Shown here one piece after another: positions 33,140 through 42,053 of a stretch of DNA of 64,000 bases. The notes beneath the pieces are model-generated. The model was not told the DNA's origin. It ran no database searches and saw only the letters and a program-made list of their open reading frames with translations. Positions within the stretch are counted from its first letter, which is position 1. Every line of letters begins with the position of its first letter. The stretch is taken from contig NZ_UNRE01000001.1 in assembly GCF_900537085.1 (NCBI RefSeq), positions 253,163 through 317,162 on the forward strand. The letters run 5' to 3'. Source of the stretch: Agarivorans sp. Alg241-V36. GTDB lineage: Bacteria; Pseudomonadota; Gammaproteobacteria; Enterobacterales; Celerinatantimonadaceae. A program made the translations under genes and the position numbers.

Positions 33140-35338
33140 ATGAGTAAACCGACTATTAACGCATCTAGCTATCATCAGCTAGACCACTACCAAGTATCGA
33201 ATTTGCTTTATCAGTTTATTAATCAGGATGTTTTGCCTAACTCTGGGGTAGAGCAAGACAACTTTTGGTCAGGGCTAGAAGCCTATTTAGATCACTTCAT
33301 TACTAAAAACCAAGCCTTGTTAGCTAAGCGTGATAGCTTACAAAGCCAAATTGACCAATGGCATCAGCAGAATCCAGCCCCCCTAGATGCTCAAGCTTAT
33401 CAGCAGTTTCTAGAAGACATTAATTACCTTGTTAAAGCACCTGAGCAAGTTAGTCTTGCCACATCAAAAGTGGATCGCGAACTCGCCCTATTGGCAGGCC
33501 CACAATTAGTGGTACCGGTAATGAATGCTCGCTATGCGCTAAATGCAGCAAATGCCCGCTGGGGCAGTTTGTATGATGCACTTTATGGCACCGATGTGAT
33601 TGAGCAAAGTGGAGAGTTGGCTCCCGGCCCTGCCTATAATCCAGTGCGTGGCGAAGCGGTTATTGCCTATGGTCGTGCCCTATTAGATGAGCACTGTCCA
33701 TTAGCTCATGGCAGCCATGCTGATGCCACCAAATACAATGTGCTTTCTGGCGGTTTATTGGTTGGTCTTAAAGACGGCTCCAATACCACGCTGGAAGAGG
33801 CCTCTCACCTTGCTGGTTATCAAGGAGACGCAGAGCAACCTTCAGCCATCTTATTGCAACATCACGGCCTACATATTGAAATTCAGTTTGATGAAGAACA
33901 CCAAATTGGCGCGCAAGACAGCGCCAATGTAAAAGACATTGTATTGGAATCAGCCCTCACCACCATTATGGATTGTGAAGATTCTATTGCTGCAGTCGAT
34001 GCCGAAGATAAGGTGGAAGTTTATAAAAATTGGTTAGGTTTAATGTGCGGAACATTAAACGAAAGCTTAACTAAAAACGGCAAACAGATTACCCGGGAGC
34101 TAGCGCCTAACCGCCAATATATTAATGCTCAGGGGCATGGCTTTAGTTTAAGTGGTCGCTCGTTAATGTTTGTGCGTAACGTAGGTCACCTTATGACCAA
34201 CGACTTGATGATGGACGCAAACGGTAATGAGGTACCCGAAGGTCTGCTTGATGCAGTATTCACCAGCCTAATTGCTAAACACGATTTACTGGGAAATAGC
34301 CCTTATCGCAATTCACGCGAAGGCTCTATTTACATTGTGAAACCCAAAATGCATGGCCCAGAAGAAGTGGCCTTTAGTAATCAAATTTTTGCAGCAGTTG
34401 AAGAGCTAATTGGTCTTACTGCTAACACCATCAAACTCGGCATTATGGATGAAGAGCGCCGTACCAGCGTTAACCTAAAAGCCTGTATTGCCGAAGCGAA
34501 TCAGCGAGTGGTATTTATTAATACCGGCTTCTTAGATAGAACCGGCGATGAAATTCATACCAGCATGGCGGCTGGCGCTATGGTGCCAAAAGGTGATATT
34601 AAAGAAAGCCTGTGGATTAAGGCTTATGAGCTAAATAATGTTCAAGCCGGCCTTGCATGCGGCTTGCACGGCAAAGCGCAAATTGGTAAAGGCATGTGGG
34701 CCATGCCCGAGATGATGGCCGCTATGATGCAGGCTAAACAAGCCCACCCAGAAAGTGGCGCGAGTACTGCTTGGGTGCCGTCGCCCACTGCCGCAACCCT
34801 TCACGCAATGCATTATCACCAGGTAAATGTATCGACTATTCAAAACCAGTTGTTAGAGACTTTAAGCAGTGATGATAAGCGTAACTTGGACGACTTACTC
34901 ACTCCACCATTAGCTGCAGACACCGCATGGACCGAGCAGCAACTTATCGCTGAACTAGATAACAACATCCAAGGTATTCTTGGTTACGTTGTTCGTTGGG
35001 TAGAGCAGGGAGTTGGCTGTTCTAAAGTGCCAGATATTAATGGCGTTGGCTTAATGGAAGACCGGGCTACTTTGCGTATCTCTAGTCAGCACGTGGCAAA
35101 CTGGTTAAAACACAAGATTGTCAGTGAAGACCTAGTGAAGCAGCGTTTTGAAGTGATTGCTGCATTGGTCGATAAGCAAAACAGTGGAGACCCTGCCTAC
35201 TTGAATATGGCAGGCAATGCCGCTACCAGTTGCGCCTATCAAGCAGCGCTTGATTTAGTATTTAAAGGTTGTGAGCAACCTAGTGGCTATACCGAACCGT
35301 TGTTACACGCTTGGCGACGTGAATTTAAATCTCAATAG
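33140..35338 (+). CDS. glcB: Malate synthase G
   Basis: A 732-residue enzyme that condenses glyoxylate with acetyl-CoA to malate. Its length and [48 protein letters not shown] and [16 protein letters not shown] match form G, not the shorter AceB. The catalytic Asp/Arg and Mg-binding Glu regions are present. Isocitrate lyase is not adjacent, so it may serve glycolate/glyoxylate use as well as the glyoxylate shunt. ATG at 33140 follows AAGGGA; the preceding TTG is in frame but unnecessary. Confidence 0.95.
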   Translation: MSKPTINASSYHQLDHYQVSNLLYQFINQDVLPNSGVEQDNFWSGLEAYLDHFITKNQALLAKRDSLQSQIDQWHQQNPAPLDAQAYQQFLEDINYLVKAPEQVSLATSKVDRELALLAGPQLVVPVMNARYALNAANARWGSLYDALYGTDVIEQSGELAPGPAYNPVRGEAVIAYGRALLDEHCPLAHGSHADATKYNVLSGGLLVGLKDGSNTTLEEASHLAGYQGDAEQPSAILLQHHGLHIEIQFDEEHQIGAQDSANVKDIVLESALTTIMDCEDSIAAVDAEDKVEVYKNWLGLMCGTLNESLTKNGKQITRELAPNRQYINAQGHGFSLSGRSLMFVRNVGHLMTNDLMMDANGNEVPEGLLDAVFTSLIAKHDLLGNSPYRNSREGSIYIVKPKMHGPEEVAFSNQIFAAVEELIGLTANTIKLGIMDEERRTSVNLKACIAEANQRVVFINTGFLDRTGDEIHTSMAAGAMVPKGDIKESLWIKAYELNNVQAGLACGLHGKAQIGKGMWAMPEMMAAMMQAKQAHPESGASTAWVPSPTAATLHAMHYHQVNVSTIQNQLLETLSSDDKRNLDDLLTPPLAADTAWTEQQLIAELDNNIQGILGYVVRWVEQGVGCSKVPDINGVGLMEDRATLRISSQHVANWLKHKIVSEDLVKQRFEVIAALVDKQNSGDPAYLNMAGNAATSCAYQAALDLVFKGCEQPSGYTEPLLHAWRREFKSQ

Positions 35339-35359
35339 GCTGAATAATTCGCTACTAAT

Positions 35360-35385
35360 AAAAGCACCTTAATAGGTGCTTTTTT
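35360..35385. terminator. Terminator between glcB and the DUF481 gene
   Basis: AAAAGCACCT pairs with AGGTGCTTTT around TAAT with a T-run. It reads well in both directions. Confidence 0.9.
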
Positions 35386-35386
35386 G

Positions 35387-36514
35387 TTAGAAATCTAAAC
35401 CAATACCTATCACTAAGCGATAGTCATTTTTTTCCGGGGTTATATCATCGGCGTCTGCCGTGGGTGACTCGGTATAGTCCCAAATGAAGTCAACATCTAA
35501 GTCAAGATCGTCAGTAATATCAATCGCTAGGCTCAGTAGGTTGTGATGTTGGTAACCGCCGGTCTTTTTCTGAGCTAAGGTCATTTGGTAGTCGTGAGTT
35601 AGCTCGATGTCTTTGGTAATGTCTATTTCAAAGTTAGAACCAAAGGACAAACCCATGCTGCTTTCTTTGTTAGAACTTCCCGCAGTCACTTCCTCAAAGC
35701 GAGTTTGTTGCCAAGAAGGACCAATAGACAGCTCCCATTTTTTGTCATCGTCGTCCACTGCAATGTAACCCACTTGCGAGGCTAATTGACTTTGCAGTTT
35801 TATATTTTTCAGCGGTGCATGATAGAAATCAGCCAATACCGGGCGAAAGAACCAATCATGATGTTTATATAAGTCGTGAGAGAGAGTGATTCTGTGGTTT
35901 CGCGCGGTGGTTTCGTCATTGGATTCTGAAATCACCCCAAGGTAGGTAATAATGGTGCGGTTAAGCGCGGTTTTTCGCTCACTATTAAGCTTGCCATTAA
36001 TCTCTAAGGTGTTGGTATTACCGCTGGCAACGTTGGCGCTTAAGGTGGCTTTGTTTTCCCAGCGATCGGCTTCTCGTTCGGCTACCCGATACACCGAAAT
36101 AACATCTTGGCGAGAGGCATAATGGGTGTCTTTGCCAATAATGGTAACGCCATCTTTATCTACCATTAAGCGGCCGCGTACCACACCTAAACCTCGCAAG
36201 TTTACTTGAAACCAGTTGGCTGTGCGGAGGCGCTGAATATCGTCGATATCAATGTTTAGGTCGTCTAATTCATCACTATCGAATAGTACTTCTTTTTGAT
36301 AAAGCTCTTCGAGTTCCCCTTGAACAACTTCGCCAGAGTCTAATTGGATCCAATCTTTATCCTCATCTAAGTCGAGAGCGCTAAAGTAGTCTTGTTGAAA
36401 CTGTTCTGCGACAGATTGCGGTGTTTGCTCGGCCTCGGGAAGAGAAGTCTCCGCAGCGAGAGAGTGGCTAAGGCTGGAAGAGGTGACTAACAATACAACA
36501 GCTAAGAGGCGCAT
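35387..36514 (-). CDS. DUF481 outer-membrane protein
   Basis: A 375-residue exported protein with a signal peptide (1-20, ending LAAE). The middle (about 50-130) looks like a small beta domain (LDSGEVVQGELEELYQKE). From about residue 150 on there are alternating beta strands typical of the DUF481 porin-like barrel (TLSANVASGNTNTLEINGKL, HHDWFFRPVLADFYHAP), ending in a C-terminal Phe, the usual outer-membrane signature. Similar to YdiY-type salt-induced proteins. Function unknown. Confidence 0.85.
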   Translation of the reverse strand: MRLLAVVLLVTSSSLSHSLAAETSLPEAEQTPQSVAEQFQQDYFSALDLDEDKDWIQLDSGEVVQGELEELYQKEVLFDSDELDDLNIDIDDIQRLRTANWFQVNLRGLGVVRGRLMVDKDGVTIIGKDTHYASRQDVISVYRVAEREADRWENKATLSANVASGNTNTLEINGKLNSERKTALNRTIITYLGVISESNDETTARNHRITLSHDLYKHHDWFFRPVLADFYHAPLKNIKLQSQLASQVGYIAVDDDDKKWELSIGPSWQQTRFEEVTAGSSNKESSMGLSFGSNFEIDITKDIELTHDYQMTLAQKKTGGYQHHNLLSLAIDITDDLDLDVDFIWDYTESPTADADDITPEKNDYRLVIGIGLDF

Positions 36515-36652
36515 TAAGTGGTGGCTGCTCCATCAGACATTTAACGACAGTGTTTTGATATTAGCGGCTTTTTCGGCAATACGGAATAAGCGCTTGAGAA
36601 TACTCGATGTTTTGTTTAGCCGAGTTGTCCTCAGCTAAACATCACCTGCTAG

Positions 36653-37123
36653 CTATTTCACCTGTGCGCTACGCATCCATTCGCGGTAGGCATCAGCACC
36701 TTCTTCACCTTCGGCGGGTGACCAAGGGGCAAAATCTTCTGAAGGTGTTGGCACATAAGCCCCTTCTTTTATCTCTAAGCCTACGGTGCCAGCTTGCATA
36801 CAAGCATAGCCGTGCCAAGTATTGGGTGGCACTTCGATGGCGCGATTGGTCTCCGGTGATAGGCTATGGCGCTCGGTAAGTTTCCCTTGGTCATTAAAAA
36901 TCAACAAGTCTAACTGGCCTTTTAACACCAAAAATAGTTCCCATTTGTGGGCTTCGCTATGGCGATGTGGACGCATGTAGGTATCGGGCTCGGTGGCGAT
37001 AAACAAACGTTGCACACCTGCGTCTAAGGTTTCATGTAAGTTGTGATGGCTGCGCTGGCGTGGTGCTGCTTTAGCCTTATCGCTAAAGTCTGAAAAGTCC
37101 TTGTTGTTGATGATCTTCAACAT
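36653..37123 (-). CDS. WbuC family cupin metalloprotein
   Basis: A 156-residue cupin. PHRHSEAHKWELFLVLKGQLDLLIF contains the metal-binding histidines and Glu, and VPPNTWHGYACM has the second histidine. This is the WbuC arrangement found near O-antigen genes in enterics. No polysaccharide cluster is present here, so the role is open. A short lysine/proline-poor N-terminus and a C-terminal extension of about 30 residues flank the barrel. Confidence 0.85.
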   Translation of the reverse strand: MLKIINNKDFSDFSDKAKAAPRQRSHHNLHETLDAGVQRLFIATEPDTYMRPHRHSEAHKWELFLVLKGQLDLLIFNDQGKLTERHSLSPETNRAIEVPPNTWHGYACMQAGTVGLEIKEGAYVPTPSEDFAPWSPAEGEEGADAYREWMRSAQVK

Positions 37124-37264
37124 TAGGTGGAGTCCTTAAATGAGTGTATTCGAATTGGTCATCGTAACTGGGCCAGATCTTGGCATATTTTTGACGGCTC
37201 AACAAATAGGGTTTTAAGATGTAAGGCAGTAAGTTATTACTCAATAGTTTTTAAGGAGCTTGCC

Positions 37265-37672
37265 ATGAACAAAATGACTGGGCGTTGCTTGTGCGGAAAA
37301 GTGAGTTACCAAGTTGATCAATTAGAGCCTCATATGGCTAGTTGTCATTGCAGCATGTGCAGAAAGTTTCATGGCGCTGCCTTTGCAACATATGGCGAAG
37401 CCAAAACAGAGAACTTTCGTTGGTTAAGTGGGCAGGACTATATAAAGAAATTTACTGCTGAAAATGGCACCGTGAGGCAGTTTTGCAGCGAATGTGGTTC
37501 AAGCTTAAGTTTTGCACCCGCTAACGATGATGGGCGTTTTATTGAATTTAGTTTGGCGACGCTTGATTGCGATATACAACTAAAACCAGACGCCCATATT
37601 TTTGTGGCCTATAAAGCTAATTGGTTTGATATTTGCGATAACTTGCCACAGCACCAAGAGGGGCGAGAATAA
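37265..37672 (+). CDS. GFA family protein (glutathione-dependent formaldehyde-activating-like)
   Basis: A 135-residue zinc protein with the GFA cysteine pattern: GRCLCGKVSYQV, SCHCSMCRKFHGAAF and FCSECGSSLSF. These bind structural and catalytic zinc. Most GFA-domain proteins of this size have no tested activity. ATG at 37265 is set by AAGGAG seven bases upstream; the frame continues upstream without a better start. Converges tail to tail on an AraC gene. Confidence 0.88.
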   Translation: MNKMTGRCLCGKVSYQVDQLEPHMASCHCSMCRKFHGAAFATYGEAKTENFRWLSGQDYIKKFTAENGTVRQFCSECGSSLSFAPANDDGRFIEFSLATLDCDIQLKPDAHIFVAYKANWFDICDNLPQHQEGRE

Positions 37673-37675
37673 ACC

Positions 37676-38689
37676 TTATGTTTTTGTCTTAAGTTTTTGC
37701 ATGTATTGATAAGGAGTCATGCCGCGTAGGCGCTTAAAGGCGCGGCAAAAACTTTGCTCGTTGCTGTAAGATAAGCGCTGGGCAATGTCGTTAATGTCGT
37801 AGCCTTTAAATAGATACTGTACCGCTTCATTACATAATACGTTGGCGGTCATGGCTGAAAAATTCCAGCCATGTGCCGATAAGCGTCGTTGGAGTTGCTG
37901 GCGCGATATGCTTAGGCAGTCGGCCAAAAATTCGACGTTTGGGCGTCCGTAATAGCGGGAAAAATTTATTAATGAGTAAAGCGATTTAACCATGTCGTGA
38001 GGTTGAGGAATATTAATATATTCATCGAATTGCGCGTCACTTAAGCGCAGTGGGGCTTGTTTTTCCCACTGGCTCTTTTCGTCCAAATGAGTGACCGAAG
38101 CATTCACCCAAACTTCGGTTTGGGCACTACTCAGTTTAACTTTGCAGCCAAAAAATGCTTCTAGCCGTTTAAGATCGGCAGCAGGTCCGGTTAGAAAAAC
38201 TTGCAAAGGAGAGAAGTCGCTCCCTAGGTAATAGCGCAACATGTTTACTTTCATGATAGCCATGCGCAAGCTATCGTGTAGCCGCGCTTGGTGGGTTGCA
38301 TAGGGATTACTGTAGGTCCATTTTACAATATTACCCGACTGTAAACCGCTGAAGGAACAGCCAGATTGTAGTAGTGAGCAGCCATAGTTAATACGCCGAA
38401 ACGTCACCACAAAATCGGGTGTGTAATAAACCCACTTGTTAAACAGTTGCACACTCTCGAAGTTAATATAAGGGGCTAGTTTAAGCATAAACAAAGGGTC
38501 TTGGCTTAAGTGCTCAGCTTGTTCAACCCAACGGTTGGCAAAACTTATGGGGATTAGAGACAGCGGTTCTTCAAGCAAGGCCGAAGGAATGCCGAGATCG
38601 TTAGGCTTAATCGCAAACTCGGTGTTCAAACCATCGAGTAGGGGCTTAATAAAGTTAAGCCGAATAAATCCAATATCAAACTCTTTCAT
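37676..38689 (-). CDS. AraC family regulator with arabinose-binding-like N-domain
   Basis: A 337-residue regulator. Residues 1-210 resemble the Arabinose_bd domain of OruR/ArgR-type AraC proteins; the C-terminal 90 residues carry the double helix-turn-helix (EFLADCLSISRQQLQRRLS, INDIAQRLSYSNEQSFCRAFKR). Divergent from a YiaW/YiaV-like pair with about 130 bp between, which are its likely targets. The ligand is not predictable. Confidence 0.9.
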   Translation of the reverse strand: MKEFDIGFIRLNFIKPLLDGLNTEFAIKPNDLGIPSALLEEPLSLIPISFANRWVEQAEHLSQDPLFMLKLAPYINFESVQLFNKWVYYTPDFVVTFRRINYGCSLLQSGCSFSGLQSGNIVKWTYSNPYATHQARLHDSLRMAIMKVNMLRYYLGSDFSPLQVFLTGPAADLKRLEAFFGCKVKLSSAQTEVWVNASVTHLDEKSQWEKQAPLRLSDAQFDEYINIPQPHDMVKSLYSLINFSRYYGRPNVEFLADCLSISRQQLQRRLSAHGWNFSAMTANVLCNEAVQYLFKGYDINDIAQRLSYSNEQSFCRAFKRLRGMTPYQYMQKLKTKT

Positions 38690-38825
38690 TACCGTTCTCT
38701 ACAACTTGTTTACATTTTGAATCGATTTTCAATCAAATTAGATTGAATCTGTCCATGCCTGCGCATCTTCTCACATTCGACTGCACAATGCTTTGATTTT
38801 TAGTTTACCGATAAGAGATTGCTCT

Positions 38826-39176
38826 ATGAGTTTAGTAAGCATGCCATTTGTTGGCGGAGCCGCCGACACCGCATTACATGTAGTGGCTGTTACTGTTTTG
38901 CTAGGGACCATTGCTGCCATTGGCTTTGGTTTTTGGAAAGTTCACGAATTACCATTGCATAAAGCACACAGTAAAAAACACCAACAATTAGGGCTTATTA
39001 GCGCGCTCACCTGGATTGGGTTTATTTGGCATTGGGTTTGGGTTATCGCTGTCATTATTGCCTTTGTAGACGGCGAAAAAGCACTGTGCCGAATTCGCGA
39101 TATTTGGAAAGAGAGCGACACCAAAAACGCTGGTTCTGAAGCGGATGTTATTCCAGAGGAGCAAAGCAATGCTTGA
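38826..39176 (+). CDS. yiaW: DUF3302 inner-membrane protein (YiaW-like)
   Basis: A 116-residue protein with two strong transmembrane helices (about 15-35 and 58-80) and the linking segment VHELPLHKAHSKKHQQ, as in DUF3302/YiaW. A charged tail follows. In E. coli yiaW is the partner of yiaV, and here too the next gene is an HlyD-type adaptor overlapping by eight bases. ATG at 38826 is preferred over an upstream TTG. Probably a membrane subunit of an export or envelope system of unknown substrate. Confidence 0.8.
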   Translation: MSLVSMPFVGGAADTALHVVAVTVLLGTIAAIGFGFWKVHELPLHKAHSKKHQQLGLISALTWIGFIWHWVWVIAVIIAFVDGEKALCRIRDIWKESDTKNAGSEADVIPEEQSNA

Positions 39177-40392
39177 AGGTTTAGCGGTTTGGGCTTTGTT
39201 TATTTATCTGCTGCGCTTAGTGGGAATGCCTTGGAATAAGTACTCCAAATTGTTTGCTTATCTGGGAGGCGGCACTTGGTTGCTATTTGTATGGGTGGGT
39301 TTAATTACTTATACACCCATGGATTTGTCGGGAGGCTCTTTAGTGCAGTCGCCCCATATTCAGGTTCGTCCTGCTTCTACCAAGATTAAGGGCACAGTGG
39401 ATAGCATTCACATTAAGCCTAATCAAGAGATCCGCAGCGGTCAGCTAATGTTTACCATTGATGACGACATTTACGTGATAGAACGTAACAAAGCACAAGC
39501 TGATTTAGATGCGTCGGAGGTGGCCTTAGCAGTGGCTCGCGAAGAAGTGAAAATTGACCAAGCCAACCTAGCAGAGAAAACCGCTGATATTGCCATTACT
39601 GAACAGGAAATTTTAGCAGCGCGGGAGAACCTTAAGCTAAAGCAATCGACTTACCAACGTTACTTGGAGCAAAACGAAGCCTTAACTCACTCGGTAACCG
39701 AGTCTCGCTTAGATGAGCAAGACACCGAGGTAGAGCTTGCAAAAGTAGAGCTAGAGCGGTTAAAAGCAGAGTTAGAGAAAGCTAAAGTAAGTGTCAACAA
39801 AGCACGAGTACTCTTAAGCAAAGCGGAGCTAGCCGTAGACAGCAAACAAGTGGAGGTGATGTCTGCGATACAACTCTTGAAAAAAGCCCAATGGAACTTG
39901 GATAACACCAAAATATATGCACCAGCCGACGGTTACGTCACCAACTTTATTATGCGAGAAGGACAGTACGTGGGCGTGGTTCCAAGAATGCAAATGTACA
40001 CCAATGAAAAATACGTATTGATGCGGGTTAATCACCAAGCTATTCGCAATATTAAGGTTGGCCAAAGTGCCGAATTTGCGACAGCGGTATACCCCGGGCA
40101 GATATTTGTTGCAGAAGTTGAAGGGATTGTAGAAGCCTCTGGCGAATCACAAGGCAACCTCACTGGGCGTGATGATCGGGTTCGCCAAACTACTGGCATG
40201 AATGTTATGAACAAACATCACTTCGTGCGTTTAAAAATTAGCGAGCCTGAGGGCTACGATATCCCGGTTGGCTCAGTAGGTTTGGCCTGGATTAGTGGTG
40301 AAAAGCCCATTGCCTTCATGAACTTTCTCGATGTTATTCGCGGCATTATTATTCGAATGAAATCGCAAATTTACTATATCTACGCCATGTAG
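39169..40392 (+). CDS. yiaV: HlyD/EmrA family membrane-fusion protein (YiaV-like)
   Basis: A 407-residue periplasmic adaptor. Two N-terminal hydrophobic segments (about 5-20 and 28-50) anchor it; then a lipoyl half (STKIKGTVDSIHIKPNQEI), a long alpha-hairpin of charged heptads (about 110-245), the second lipoyl half (NTKIYAPADGYVTNF) and a beta-barrel (KVGQSAEFATAVYPG). AGAGGAG lies seven bases before the ATG. Coupled to the YiaW-like gene. The transporter partner and outer-membrane channel are not in this window. Confidence 0.88.
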   Translation: MLEGLAVWALFIYLLRLVGMPWNKYSKLFAYLGGGTWLLFVWVGLITYTPMDLSGGSLVQSPHIQVRPASTKIKGTVDSIHIKPNQEIRSGQLMFTIDDDIYVIERNKAQADLDASEVALAVAREEVKIDQANLAEKTADIAITEQEILAARENLKLKQSTYQRYLEQNEALTHSVTESRLDEQDTEVELAKVELERLKAELEKAKVSVNKARVLLSKAELAVDSKQVEVMSAIQLLKKAQWNLDNTKIYAPADGYVTNFIMREGQYVGVVPRMQMYTNEKYVLMRVNHQAIRNIKVGQSAEFATAVYPGQIFVAEVEGIVEASGESQGNLTGRDDRVRQTTGMNVMNKHHFVRLKISEPEGYDIPVGSVGLAWISGEKPIAFMNFLDVIRGIIIRMKSQIYYIYAM

Positions 40393-40403
40393 TGGTTTAT
40401 TCA

Positions 40404-40434
40404 GTTGCTTGGCAGCGCAAGGCTGCTAAGCAAC
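40404..40434. terminator. Hairpin after the YiaV-like gene
   Basis: GTTGCTTGGCAGC pairs with GCTGCTAAGCAAC (one G-T pair) around GCAAG. There is no T-run, so the termination role is uncertain. Confidence 0.45.
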
Positions 40435-40513
40435 TTACAAGCATTCTCCCTGATTCCGCTTTGACGCCTTTAGCACTTACGGTTAGGCTGAATAGCTACT
40501 CCCGCCTTCATTT

Positions 40514-41407
40514 ATGGATCTTATGAAGCTTGTCGATATTCTGTTTGCCTTAATCGTAGCCACTATATGGGGAGTGAACTTCTCGGTGATTAAGTGGGGT
40601 TTAACTGAGCTTCCTCCGGTGCTGTTCTCGGCTTTACGTTTTGCCATTGTGGCGATACCGGCAGTGTTTTTTGTACCTTTTCCTAAAACCGCCCTGCTTA
40701 ATGTTGTTGCTGTGGGGGTATTCCTAGGAGTGATCAAGTTTAGTTTACTGTTTGTGGCTATGGAGGTTGGGGCATCGGCGGGTTTGTCTTCTTTGCTGTT
40801 GCAGGCTCAGGTGATGTTCACTATTTTGCTCAGTTTTATTTGGTTTAAAGAAAAAATCACTATTTATCAGTTCGCAGGAATTGGTTTATCTAGCCTTGGC
40901 TTTGCGCTGTTTTTTGCCCTGAGTTCAGAAAACCTCGGCTTGATAAGCTTGCTGTTGTTACTTCTTGCAGCCTTGTCTTGGGCGGTTTCTAACTTGTTTA
41001 TGAAGCAGGCAAAGGGCGTTAATGTATTGCACTTTATGGTGTGGGTGAGTTTGATTCCGCCTTTGCCTTTATTGGTTTTTTCGTATTTGTTCGAAACCCA
41101 AACTCCTTATCACTTGTTAATGAGTACTCAAGCTTCAACTTGGTTGGCCTTAGCTTACGTTGGATTTATTTCTACTTTATTAGCTTTTGCGCTTTGGGGG
41201 CACTTGCTGGCCAAGTACAGTGCCGCTGCCGTGACACCTTTTGCTTTGTTAGTACCAATAGTGGGAATGGTTACTGCCAACGTGGTTTTCGATGAGAGTT
41301 TAAATGGTTTAGATTGGACAGGTGCTGCCTTAGTGTTACTGGGTTTGATATCTTGTGTATTTGGCCAGAACTTGCAAAAGTATTTAGCAGAAGTATTTAG
41401 TAAATAG
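40514..41407 (+). CDS. eamA: EamA family exporter (O-acetylserine/cysteine exporter-like)
   Basis: A 297-residue, ten-helix transporter of the drug/metabolite family with two EamA repeats. ATIWGVNFSVIKWGLTELPP, GLSSLLLQAQVMFTILL and LLVPIVGMVTANVVFDE resemble E. coli EamA, which exports O-acetylserine and cysteine. Substrate here is inference. The second Met (40523) is an equally plausible start. Single gene, no obvious regulator alongside. Confidence 0.8.
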   Translation: MDLMKLVDILFALIVATIWGVNFSVIKWGLTELPPVLFSALRFAIVAIPAVFFVPFPKTALLNVVAVGVFLGVIKFSLLFVAMEVGASAGLSSLLLQAQVMFTILLSFIWFKEKITIYQFAGIGLSSLGFALFFALSSENLGLISLLLLLLAALSWAVSNLFMKQAKGVNVLHFMVWVSLIPPLPLLVFSYLFETQTPYHLLMSTQASTWLALAYVGFISTLLAFALWGHLLAKYSAAAVTPFALLVPIVGMVTANVVFDESLNGLDWTGAALVLLGLISCVFGQNLQKYLAEVFSK

Positions 41408-41484
41408 CCCTAGCAAGTCGATTTAAGATTGTAAGCCTAGACCTCAAGCTCTACAGTAGCGAGAGTAACGAAAGAGTATTAATT

Positions 41485-41697
41485 ATGTCGGATTTTAAAG
41501 AACTCAATAAGCGCAGTGCCAACGCTTATGCTCAGCAGCGAAACCTCATTAAGCAAGTATTGGCGGGTAAAGCCAAGCAGTGTGAACACTGTAAACAGCC
41601 GTTGTTTGTGGTGCTGCCTGGGCAAGAAAAAGCCCCTGGCGTATATTGCACCAAGGGCTGTACGTCTATCGAACTAGAGCTAAGTTTACCGAAGTAA
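41485..41697 (+). CDS. Small four-cysteine zinc-ribbon-like protein
   Basis: A 70-residue basic protein with CEHC and CTKGC pairs about 20 residues apart (QCEHCKQPLFVVL, GVYCTKGCTSIEL), which would make a small zinc ribbon. The helical N-terminus ends KQVLAGKAK. I recall similar uncharacterised proteins in marine gammaproteobacteria but cannot name a family. Tail to tail with the ComFB gene, one base from its stop. Confidence 0.7.
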   Translation: MSDFKELNKRSANAYAQQRNLIKQVLAGKAKQCEHCKQPLFVVLPGQEKAPGVYCTKGCTSIELELSLPK

Positions 41698-41976
41698 CTA
41701 ATCGCGAGGCGCTTGGCGGCGATCTTGCTCCAAAAACTTTAGGCTTTCTTCTATCGCAACTATGGTCTTCTCGACCAGTTGCTCCCGCTCTGTATCACTA
41801 ATAGCGCTTAGCACATCCACGTCATGGCGAATGTAGCGCGGTGGTAAACGATTAAGTACCAAGCAACATAAATCTTGCAGAGTATCTAGGTCACAGCGCT
41901 TATGGATCTCTAAGGCATGAATCTGTTCACCTAGTAGGAACTCAGTAAAATTATGAATTTCCTCTGATAAGCGCAT
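41698..41976 (-). CDS. ComFB family protein
   Basis: A 92-residue helical protein. CCLVLNRLPPRYIRHDVDVL matches the ComFB core (LN-LPP-Y pattern). In Bacillus ComFB is a competence-locus protein of unclear role; cyanobacterial ComFB-domain proteins have been reported to bind c-di-GMP. Here it lies upstream-adjacent to nothing competence-related: it ends the minus-strand stretch after glgA, with a terminator between. Its own promoter region has a 12-bp palindrome. Function in this organism is unknown. Confidence 0.72.
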   Translation of the reverse strand: MRLSEEIHNFTEFLLGEQIHALEIHKRCDLDTLQDLCCLVLNRLPPRYIRHDVDVLSAISDTEREQLVEKTIVAIEESLKFLEQDRRQAPRD

Positions 41977-41993
41977 TATTTTTCCCTCAAGTA

Positions 41994-42005
41994 AATGTAT
42001 ACATT
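41994..42005. promoter_or_regulatory. 12-bp perfect palindrome upstream of the ComFB gene
   Basis: AATGTATACATT, 18 bp before the ATG. Could be an operator; it may also be chance in AT-rich DNA. Confidence 0.3.
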
Positions 42006-42017
42006 CAGGTTATATAA

Positions 42018-42045
42018 GAAAAGCCAGAGCCGCCACTCTCTGGCT
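42018..42045 (-). terminator. Terminator after glgA
   Basis: AGCCAGAG pairs with CTCTGGCT around an eight-base loop; on the minus strand it is followed by TTTTCTT. Confidence 0.7.
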
Positions 42046-42053
42046 GTTTAATC